Source: Saxidomus purpurata (lineage: Eukaryota > Mollusca > Bivalvia > Venerida > Veneridae). Taken from it: DNA of 64,000 nt. The DNA is taken from contig JAFMSR010000018.1 of NCBI GenBank assembly GCA_022818135.1, forward strand, positions 17,970,595 to 18,034,594. Direction: 5' to 3'. The translations under genes and the position numbers were made by a program. Below are positions 55,586 to 64,000 of the stretch, piece after piece. Positions within the stretch are counted from its first letter, which is position 1, and each line of letters begins with the position of its first letter. The notes beneath the pieces were generated by a model that was given only the letters and a program-made list of their open reading frames with translations, was not told the DNA's origin and did not search any database.

Positions 55586-55722
55586 AAATGTCTACATGTG
55601 ACAACCGTGATCTTCATGAAAATGGAATAACTGAGGATGGGGTACACAATGTTACTTTTTGGAAAAGTTCTGAAGTCATAGAGGTGTATTGTGATATGAC
55701 AACAGCAGGCGGAGAGTGGACA
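55586..55722 (+). pseudogene. Orphan fibrinogen-like domain exon
   Basis: Preceded by an acceptor (caatattgcag) and followed by a possible donor (tggaca|gtaaat). The translation TCDNRDLHENGITEDGVHNV…VYCDMTTAGGEWT is the start of a fibrinogen C-terminal (FReD) domain, with the D/C-x-DL-x-x-G and VYCDM-T-x-GG-WT signatures. No second FReD exon (GEFWLG, DND or CA-x-x-x-GAWW blocks) was found downstream, so this is either a lone relic or the first domain exon of a gene whose other exons I failed to see. FReD proteins are abundant secreted lectins in molluscs. Confidence 0.7.
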
Positions 55723-55859
55723 GTAAATGCTTAGCCTTCTCTGACAGTTATATTACCAATCAAAATGGCCATATCAACTAGTTGTCAAGAACGAAGCTGA
55801 AGACACTGTAGATATCTTGAAGACGTGTAAGAAATGAGGTACAACGAGTTATTTCTCTT

Positions 55860-56640
55860 ATCGACAGGTATGCTTTTCAGTGAAATAAAATTGATATTTT
55901 CACTGTTTCAAAGCAGTGAAAATATCAAAATCTTCAACCCGGATTGACGTCAAAAAGTATTCCGAGCGTAATGAATGCCAGAATAATAATTTCTGTCATG
56001 AGCACGAGGTTCAGATCGAAATATCCGTCACCGAGGGTAACTGTTTTGGCGGGAACGAGGCTCTGCCGAGTTCCCGTAAAACAGTTACCCGAGGTGACGG
56101 ATATTTCCATCTGAGCCAAGTGTCTCATGATGGAAACTTTTCTTGCACGCCGCCTTGCATTTTAAAGTAGATTTCTTAATGCAAACTTATCAAAATGATG
56201 AATTATCATGAAAAACAAACGATTTTCCGACGTTGTGTTTGGGAAATTGACGTCACAATGTTTATAACGTTACGTCATAAGTGATTCACGAGAGTCGTCT
56301 GGCATAGGAGGGGTGCCAGACCGGTTTTTCCGGCATGGGCAAAATCACCGGAAATGCCGATCCGATATGCAAGAAACTGTCATGTGTGTAATGCTTTCTC
56401 ATGACGTTTCCCACAGTACTCGTGAACATCAAACGTAGTTATTTTCACTCGTCGCTGCGCCACTCGTAAAAAACATCACTTTTGGTGCCCATTCGGTGAA
56501 ATTTTAACGTGATATTACACCGAAACCATCAATTATACTCTACATAACTAACAGAAAGCGTGGTTCTTTAATTTTTATACTAGGATACCCTCTAATCCTA
56601 CTAATATACCCTCGAAAGCAGTGAAAATGACCTCTATCTC
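55860..56640. repeat. Palindrome-rich dispersed element
   Basis: Contains a perfect hairpin tgatattttcactg / cagtgaaaatatca (about 55890-55929) and a larger one at 55996-56130 with arms running from tcatgag to ggaactcgg (gaaatatccgtcacc…gggtaactgtttt mirrored). Further blocks caccggaaatgccgatccg and gttattttcactcgtcgctgcg follow, and aaagcagtgaaaat recurs near 56615. Probably a composite mobile element; class unknown. Confidence 0.6.
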
Positions 56641-57108
56641 ATGTACAGTTTATCAATAATAAAACCTGGCAATTCACCATTGTGTTTTATTTTAAATGTT
56701 AAGCAATTGATCATTTTTCATTAAATAACATGAACTGAGATTTCAAAAGGTATTCACCCTGAAAATATACCATAAAGCAAAACGATTTTATGTAAAGAAA
56801 AAAAATGTTATCATTTATCGAAGTTTTTCAATGTTCAAGCATTCAGAATTTCTTCATTTATTGCAGAAAAAATGTTTAAACATCACTTTCGAGAAAACTA
56901 ATTAAAAAATAAGAGAGCACCAGCCTTATTATTGAGAAAAAATGAGCTTTTGTCTCGGATGGACGGGTAGTGGTGGAGGAAGGCCATGTGTGTAACACCA
57001 CTAAAGGAAGACAGATAGTTCAATGAAACTTGAATCGAACAACTTGTGCATAGTAAAACAATACAAATAATATCTTACAAAAATGTATGCATCCTTCTCA
57101 CAGCATTT

Positions 57109-57400
57109 AAAGTGGAATTATGCTCATTTTTTTAGCATAATTCTACTTTAAGTTTACTCTTGCGACTTAAATGCTATATATGGAATAAGTGCAATATCAT
57201 ATAAATTTCGACAACATAATAATTGTTTTAACAGACAAAATATATTACAGTTTTATGGGAATACGTAATTTTGATTCAACCTTCAATTTAAGTGTACTCG
57301 TTCGATTTAAATGCTATATATGGAATAAGAGCAATAACGTATAAATATCGACAACAGAGTTGTTTGAACAGACAAAATATATTATAGTTTATGGGAATGT
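57109..57400. repeat. Hairpin followed by a direct duplication
   Basis: Hairpin aaagtggaattatgct / agcataattctacttt with a T-run loop at about 57109-57155. Next to it two related segments share aaatgctatatatggaataag…gcaat, tcgacaaca and cagacaaaatatatta, about 137 bp apart (57170s and 57308s). Confidence 0.75.
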
Positions 57401-57419
57401 TTGTACGCGTTCTGATCGA

Positions 57420-59700
57420 TCAATAAACTAACTTTTAATAGAGGTATAAACAGCTCGAAATATGATACTCTGGTCGCCTTACTTGTATTTTTAGGGTTAA
57501 TTTTAATCTGTGACGTTACGGTTCATTACAAATGATACAAGGAAGTATTAGAAACAACTAAAACGTCTGTAAATTTCAGGAATGTGGATATTATTGCAAC
57601 TTAAAGATAACCAAAGGTATACAGGTATATGTGTTAAATAGTTTTACACATTAGCGCGCATTATATGTGCCTAATCTTCCGGAACAGTTAATGGCAGAGC
57701 GGAGTTGTCCATGAAAGCGGTATTTCAGTGGCAGTTTGTAAGATATTTCTCTTTAACAGTTCTGTAAATGTTAATTGTATTGTGATTTTTCTTCGGGCAG
57801 GGATAGCTTGCTTGAATTATCAAAGTATTGTTTATGCTTCCCGAGAGGAGAGCGTAAAGTTTGCAGCTTTGGCCGTCCTTCCTGTCTGTCTTTCCGTGAC
57901 ATATTTGCAGGACATCTTTTGTTGAAACTTCAAACAATGACAGAAGACATCAAAGGGAAATGAAGTATACAAAAACCATAATTCTACCCTGTCTTATATT
58001 TAAACTACTTGTAGTTCCCTGCGTCAACTTTTCTTATAAAATTAATAACCCAAAAAGTACTGAAGGGAACTAGTACAAACTGCATACAAAGAGTAAAATC
58101 TGCATATCTGCTCACCTGGGTATCATAACAGGGCAACATAAAAATATAACTACAGAGATTGTTGTTAAGTTTATGCTTATGTATGATTACGTGCTGTTTG
58201 AATGGATCAGATATCAAATCGAAGGTCATCAATGAAAAGGGTGCACAAAATATTGAAACCTATCTACAAATCTGCAAACATGGTCCAAAGGACCAGTTAT
58301 GTTTTCATTCGGAAATTTGAATAGGTTTTTCTACATTGCATCAGTTATTTAATATTACCAAATCTTTCAGACTTTTAAGTTATTTATTGTAGGCGAAGCA
58401 TGGAAAAGCTTTCAATTTTTGAAAAACTTCCTCGGCGTTTCAATCTAAAACACTGGAAGTAATGTAAAGCATTTATTTACATGGCCATCGGCGCGTACAG
58501 AGCATATACATTTCATTCGTGTGTTTTAATAGGCTCTATGCTAAATGTCTCAATTCATACATTATTTTGACGGCACTCACATGTGTCTTGCAGCATTTAT
58601 GCAGGTCTATCTCCATGGTATCAAAATCTTGACACTAATATGAGCGTCATGTTGGAAAACAGTTCCAGTTTTCTCTCAGTTTTTCTCTCAGTTTAATAGT
58701 CTCATTGTTGTCTTGATCTAATGTATATTTGCTTTTGGGATAGACAATGTATTATAGTCTGTATAAATGTGTTAAAGATGATCTACATACTTCCTTTTAG
58801 CATACGGGGCTAGATCTTATGTAAAGAAAATACAATTTAAATGTGCATGAGCATTACAATTTGGTTTAAGCAATATTTTATTCAATACAGTGCATGTACA
58901 ATATGTCACATTTTTAATAGACATTTGTGATCGAGTAAAAAGCTTCAAGCTTATTTAAATCTCTCTCTTATTACAATTTCAGTTTGAGGCTTAAACTTTC
59001 AGTGGCCAAGACGATTAATTTTCCATATTGACAAGGTCTAGTGTGATTTATTGAATATGCAAACAATTGCATTGTTTCTTCAGTCATAATCAATCAATGT
59101 ATCAACAGGGCTTATCAAATGAATTAATATTCATACTTGGCACTCTTTCTTTAAATGTCCATCCTTTTATAAACACTTACCCACTCTTCTTATTTAATCA
59201 AGGTAAAAATTCAAATAAGTCATTTCAAGTCGAAATACGTTATGCACGAATACAGTAGTTTACATATTTCGGCCGCGTTAGGGTCTCCAACTATACATGA
59301 ATGGAAAGTAACCTAATTTGTTTCCAATATTTTCTCGTTTCAATAAAATAACATTCATTATTATTCAACTTTACAATATTACACACTGTATTAGATCAAT
59401 TGCACACATGATATGAAACAGGTAGAACTAATACAAAGCATACCTGAGCTAATATGAGGAAAGCAGGGCCAATACGAGAATCAGGGACATGATGGAATTC
59501 AAGCATTCTGATTGGTTTAAAAGAGAGGGCCAATACGGAGAAGTCACTTCCGTTAGATTTTTAAACGGCGCCATTTTGTTTTTAGACTCCTGCTGATCAT
59601 CATCTTATTTTACTAAGTTAGATACAAATGAAATTGTTACTGTTACAAGAACATTTATATTCTTGTTTTTTTAGCCAATATTGTAAAGTGTAATAATAAA
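57420..59700. other. Intergenic DNA, no gene recognised
   Basis: Short frames only. Near 59475-59540 the phrase agggccaatacg(g)aga is repeated. At 59565-59580 the sequence ttaaacggcgccattttg contains a YY1-type gccattttg word of the kind found at some transcription starts; it lies about 670 bp before the fucosyltransferase start codon and may mark that gene's promoter. Confidence 0.4.
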
Positions 59701-59706
59701 ATAATC

Positions 59707-59792
59707 ATTAATCAAGTGATTTCATATTTGCCTTGTTATTTGTCCTCGAAATACTACCAACCTCGGACAAATAACAAGTCACTTGATTAATA
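59707..59792. mobile_element. Small palindromic element
   Basis: Arms attaatcaagtga and cttgttatttgtcc on the left are mirrored by ggacaaataacaag and tcacttgattaat on the right, with a short centre. The left arm has an extra 12 bases between its blocks. It resembles a MITE hairpin. Confidence 0.65.
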
Positions 59793-60249
59793 ACATTATA
59801 GTTTTACATCTTGATTTAATTCTAGATATAGTTTGTATTCATTTTAAAAAACATTCTGGTTCATTTGCATGTAAAACCAAAAGCGCTGTGAGCGCTGGAG
59901 GGTTGGGATTACAGATTGCTTGGTGGACATAAGGTTCGCATCATCTTTTGCCGGTTTGTTGGTATTACGATATCATTTTACTATGACAAACACCTAAAAC
60001 TGGAAACTTTTCTGAAAACCAAATACACATGGCTTCCAGTGTCTTCGTTTTATTCAAAGCGAAAGCCGGACACCAACGACGAACGCCGATTAATATATTA
60101 AAACTAACCAATAGAAACAAGTCTCACAAATCAGATATTTTGTCACCAATATTATGAATTATCACGAAGTACTTTCAGCTTTTGTTGTCGTTATGAAATA
60201 AGAGTATTAATCTTTTTTCCAGACCGCATACGTTCGTTAAAGGACAGAA

Positions 60250-61578
60250 ATGAGACTAACTTTTGTTCGTGCGCATCCTGGAAAGACACTGGTAGTTTGC
60301 TTTGTTCTGGCATTGGTTTACAACTGCCTCTTCATCGGCTGGTTACAGATTTGGAAAGATGTCAGAAACACAGACATACTTTTTCTTAAGAGGAAAGAGT
60401 TTTTTAAACCTGAAAAACTAGAACACAATCTGGGAAAATTTACTAGGTATAACCTGACATTGGCAAATTCTTTTGATAAGAAACAGTTGAATAGTCAAAG
60501 ACAACGAATGAAAGATAACTATTCATCAGAAACATCATTTCCGCACATTAACCCTGATTTTCATGTAAACATGCCAGAAGACAAAAGCGTCCATGCAATT
60601 TTGTTTTGGAATGTTCCAGACTGGTTTAAGAAGTGGATATCGACCACCGATATGAATCAGTGCATACGATTTAAAAATTGTAGACAGTCACTTGACCGGT
60701 CAGAATTTAATGAAAGCAGTGCAGTAGTTTTCAACTTGCCTCATTCAGGAATGGGTTATAAACCACCTGTGTCACCACAGTTGAGAAATCCAAACCAAGC
60801 TTGGGTATTTTTTACTTTAGAGTCCCCCCTTCATCTAAGCCAGGATTACAGAAGTCCACACTGGAAACATGTTTTTAACTGGTCGTGGACGTATCACCCT
60901 AACGCGGACATATTCCATCCTTATGGAGTACTGATAGAAAAGCAGACGATACCATTTAAGAATTACACAGCTATTTTTAGAAACAAAACAAAATCGGTTG
61001 CTTGGGCTGTAAGCAATTGCATGGCACCTAGCAAAAGAGGCGAATACGTCAATATTCTTAAACGTTACGTTGACGTTGACGTATTCGGACGATGTGGACA
61101 AATGAGGACTGACGATTTGTTAAACATTATAAATAACAATTACAAATTCTATCTTGGTTTTGAAAACTCTCTTTGCGAAAATTATATGACTGAAAAATTC
61201 TTTCGTTATTACAAACTAGACGTGATCACAGTTCTTCGAGGAAAAACTGAATATCATAAATACATCCCAAATGGTTCATATATTGATACCGCTAATTTCA
61301 CAAACATTGCAAGTTTGGCCGCATTTCTGAAAGAGGTTGGAGCAGACGAAAAGAAATTCACGAGCTATCTGAAGATTAAAGATAGATATAAAGTAATTAT
61401 GTGGGATGTTTGGTACAAAGATGCCGTTTGCAACCTTTGCGAGAAAGTAAACACCCTAGACAAGAACAGGCGTGTATACGAGGATGTAAGAAACTGGCTG
61501 GGAGCTTGTTATGAGGCCACAGACTTGAAAGGAGAAAATTCTACTTTCGATTTATTAGCGAATGCTACAGGGCTTTGA
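60250..61578 (+). CDS. Alpha-1,3-fucosyltransferase (GT10 family)
   Basis: Single open frame of 442 residues. It is a type II Golgi protein: short basic N-tail, membrane anchor at about residues 13-32 (LVVCFVLALVYNCLFIGWLQ), a stem, then the GT10 catalytic domain. Signatures: WVFFTLESP near 183-192; VAWAVSNC near 250-257 followed by KRYVDVDVFGRCG; and the GDP-fucose-binding block FYLGFENSLCENYMTEKFF at 300-318. Numerous N-glycosylation sequons (for example NYT 238, NKT 245) and a C-terminal CNLC pair fit a secreted-pathway enzyme. It transfers fucose from GDP-fucose to GlcNAc in N-glycan cores or Lewis-type antennae; which one cannot be decided. The coding part has no intron, but a good acceptor (attaatcttttttccag) ends at 60222, so a 5' untranslated exon upstream is likely. 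AATAAA lies at 61631. Confidence 0.95.
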   Translation: MRLTFVRAHPGKTLVVCFVLALVYNCLFIGWLQIWKDVRNTDILFLKRKEFFKPEKLEHNLGKFTRYNLTLANSFDKKQLNSQRQRMKDNYSSETSFPHINPDFHVNMPEDKSVHAILFWNVPDWFKKWISTTDMNQCIRFKNCRQSLDRSEFNESSAVVFNLPHSGMGYKPPVSPQLRNPNQAWVFFTLESPLHLSQDYRSPHWKHVFNWSWTYHPNADIFHPYGVLIEKQTIPFKNYTAIFRNKTKSVAWAVSNCMAPSKRGEYVNILKRYVDVDVFGRCGQMRTDDLLNIINNNYKFYLGFENSLCENYMTEKFFRYYKLDVITVLRGKTEYHKYIPNGSYIDTANFTNIASLAAFLKEVGADEKKFTSYLKIKDRYKVIMWDVWYKDAVCNLCEKVNTLDKNRRVYEDVRNWLGACYEATDLKGENSTFDLLANATGL

Positions 61579-62380
61579 TAGTCGAACTGTTAACGTGCCT
61601 ACATGCTTTTTTGTTTTGTTTTTTTTTCAAAATAAAATTTAGCTATGTATGTAATTGTGGGTTTTATAACCACCGTAATTTAATTTGGGCATTAAAAGGC
61701 AAACAGGGAGTATTTGTACAGGGTTGTTAACTTGTCTTTACTACTCAATCATAAATAAAGTTATATTGCAGTTTATATGGTCTCTACAAGATGCAAGAAG
61801 TAAACGTGCGGGAAATGTGGTGCGGGAAATGTGGTGCGCCTTTTCGCAAAGGCGAATTATGAAAATTTAGATTCAACAAAACGGACCTACATTCTTCACT
61901 TGTGCTGTTGTCTGTTTTAAAGTCCTCCTGATAATTCCCTCCCGGTAATTCATTAAAATCGATAAAATACTGCATAATATCGAGTCATAGTTCACATAAG
62001 CAGTGACTGTTTAAAAATTGGGGTTGCAAAAGCGTAATTGTACTTTGGAAAGAAAGAAGTTGATACCGTATTCAAACAATTAAATGACAATGAAATTAAG
62101 ACAAGACATCAAGAATACCTCAGCAACAAGAAGAGTGTTTAAACGACCCAAATATCTGTTATTTTGTCTCATTTATATATCTTTTAATTCATATCCATAC
62201 ATGATATACTCATTGTTTTATCTTTATTCGTGTTATTCTATAGAGAGGTCTCTTGTCACTTATGATTTATTTTGTAACTGAGTACAAATGTATTCATATG
62301 ATAATAATGCTATAATTTTACTTCCAGGTCTTATGCGCACATGCTTTCGCAAGTACTTCAATTTTCAGAGTACTTTTAAC
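61579..62380. other. 3' flank of the fucosyltransferase
   Basis: AATAAA at 61631-61636 follows the stop by about 50 bases and is the likely polyadenylation signal. A small duplication (gcgggaaatgtggt, twice) lies near 61809-61836. No other feature recognised. Confidence 0.55.
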
Positions 62381-62383
62381 AAA

Positions 62384-63310
62384 GACCTAGTTTTTGACCC
62401 CAGATGACCCATATTCGAACTTGAGCTAGAAATCATCAAAACAACCTTTCCGACAAATTTCCAGGATATTTGGGCTGAAAATGTTACCTCTAGAGTGTAA
62501 ACAAGGTTTTTCCATATTTGGGCTCTGTGACCTAGTTTTTGACCCCAGATGACCCATATTCGAACTTGAGCTAGAAATCATCGAAACAACCTTTTTGACA
62601 AATTTCCAGGATATTTGGGCTGAAAATGTAACATCTAAAGTGTTAACAAGGTTTTTCCATATTTGGGCTCTGTGACCTAGTTTTTGACCCCAGATGACCC
62701 ATATTCGAACTTGGGCTAGAAGTCATCGAAACAACCTTTCTGGCATATTTCCAGGATATTTGGGCTGGAAATGTTACCTCTAGAGTGTTAACAAGGTTTT
62801 TCCATATTCGGGCTGTGTGACCTAGTTTTTGACCCCAGATGACCTATATTCAAACTTGAGCTAGAAATCATCTTAACAACCTTTCTGACAAATTTCCAGG
62901 ATATTTGGGCTGAAAATGTTACCTCTAGAGTGTTAACAAGGTTTTTCCATATATTGGCTGTGTGACCTAGTTTTTGACCCCAGGTGACCCATATTGAAAC
63001 TTGAGCTAGAAATCAACCAAACAACCTTTCTGACAAATTGCCAGGATATTTGGACTGAAACAGTAGCCTCTAGAGCCTTAACAAGATTTTTCTATTTTTG
63101 GGTCATGTGACCTAGTTTTTCATCCGAGATGATCCATATTCGAACTCGTCCGAGTAATAACTGGGACAAACATCCTGACCAAGTTTCATGACAATTGAGG
63201 CAAAAATGTGACCACTAGAGTGTTAACGAACTAATTGTGGACGGACGACGGACGACGGACATTCATCGATCCTAATAGCTCACCCTGAGCCAGCTCAGGT
63301 GAGCTAAAAA
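62384..63310. mobile_element. Tandem-monomer element with six exact 145-bp units
   Basis: Units beginning gacctagtttttgacccc start at 62384, 62529, 62674, 62819, 62964 and 63109: constant 145-bp spacing. Divergence rises toward the right end. The array closes with ggacggacgacggacgacgg, then cctaatagctcaccctgagc and a ggtgagctaaaaacctgg tail, the same microsatellite-plus-tail arrangement as the 35-40 kb elements but with a different monomer. No separate head was recognised at the left. Confidence 0.88.
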
Positions 63311-63319
63311 CCTGGTTAA

Positions 63320-63720
63320 TAATAATTTCTTATTCTAGATTTCTCTCGGTACGATTGAGGACATTATTTGTTTTATTTTAATAATGGTACAACTGATGTT
63401 GATGGGAGAATGACTCTAATTGCAAGGATGAATCTCTTCATGATGATTATGATGACGGTGTATATGTTCAAAACTGTATTAGTTCTACATTACACGAATA
63501 GTAATGATTATCATGAAAATAATAGTGATATTATATAATGATGAAGACTTTTTAATAGAATCGTTTGAGATCACCCCCGAAATTAGGCAGGTGTACGTTG
63601 TACGTTTACATTAACGTGTGCGAGTGCGAGTGCGCTGGTCAGGTCTATTACAATAGTCTGTATTTCGTCAGTTGTTTCTTAAATAAAGAGTTATTCGTTC
63701 ACAAGTGGTTATAAATCCTA
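63320..63720. other. Intergenic DNA, nothing recognised
   Basis: Short AT-rich spacer between two tandem-repeat blocks, with a gtgcgagtgcgagtgcg run near 63617. No gene seen. Confidence 0.5.
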
Positions 63721-63725
63721 CTCCA

Positions 63726-64000
63726 ATCATAACTTGAAAACTACTGGTTGGAATTCAATACAACTTCATACAATGGTCAAGTACATTGAGAGAAAGTGTA
63801 ATGCACAAGAACCATAACTCCATCTTGACTTATTACAGAGTTATTGCCCTTTGTTACGTTTCCTTGTCCGGAGCATAACTTGAAAACTATTGGTTGGAAT
63901 TCCATACAACTTCATACAATTGTCAAGCGCATTGAGAGGAAGTGCAGAGCACAGAAACCATAACTCTATCTTGACTAATTATACAGTTATTGCCCTTTGT
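63726..64000. repeat. Tandem repeat, 146-bp period, runs off the window
   Basis: cataacttgaaaact(a)…ggttggaatt occurs at 63728 and again at 63874. The following text is parallel (acaacttcatacaat, cattgagag, aaccataactc, ttattgccctttgt). The second unit is cut by the end of the window. Confidence 0.88.

Overview
The window is animal nuclear DNA, most likely from a bivalve mollusc. The evidence is: spliced genes with GT-AG introns of animal-like size; three recognisable animal genes; an AT-rich, repeat-dense background; several tRNA-derived SINE families; and the bivalve-type dispersed repeat whose copies contain tandem 145-190 bp monomers, a GGAC/GACG microsatellite and an 'agctcacc...ggtgagct' tail (compare the published 'pearl' / Helentron-like elements of bivalves). 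The species cannot be named from this alone.

Layout. 1-19 kb: no protein gene recognised. It holds a tRNA-Ser(GCT) gene (8063-8144, minus), three SINE families, a 55-bp minisatellite carrying three CACGTG boxes, a decaying 89-bp minisatellite, a hairpin element, and a repeat-poor, homeodomain-motif-rich stretch (about 10.4-15.4 kb) that could be regulatory. 19-26 kb: a three-copy tandem array of a 2.13-kb unit bounded by the same SINE at every junction; one copy carries a 420-bp perfect TATG tract. 26.2-32.3 kb: a seven-exon TM6SF1/TM6SF2-type transmembrane gene (plus). 33.7-41.7 kb: a repeat palimpsest in which elements are inserted into one another up to three deep. 43.1-53.9 kb: a five-exon secreted/ER cyclophilin B gene (PPIB, minus) whose introns host a 1.3-kb foldback transposon and other elements. 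54.2-57.4 kb: a dead LINE interrupted by a MITE, an orphan fibrinogen-domain exon and palindromic elements. 60.25-61.58 kb: an intronless-coding alpha-1,3-fucosyltransferase (GT10, plus). 62.4-64 kb: further tandem repeats.

How the genes relate. PPIB (ER peptidyl-prolyl isomerase), TM6SF (ER/Golgi or lysosomal membrane protein) and the fucosyltransferase (Golgi glycan synthesis) all act in the endomembrane system, but nothing in the sequence shows that they are co-regulated; they are separate, ordinary eukaryotic genes. I did not find an undescribed enzymatic or defence system. The most unusual features are structural: the SINE-bounded array, the nested repeats, and several transposons whose ends and target-site duplications can be read directly.
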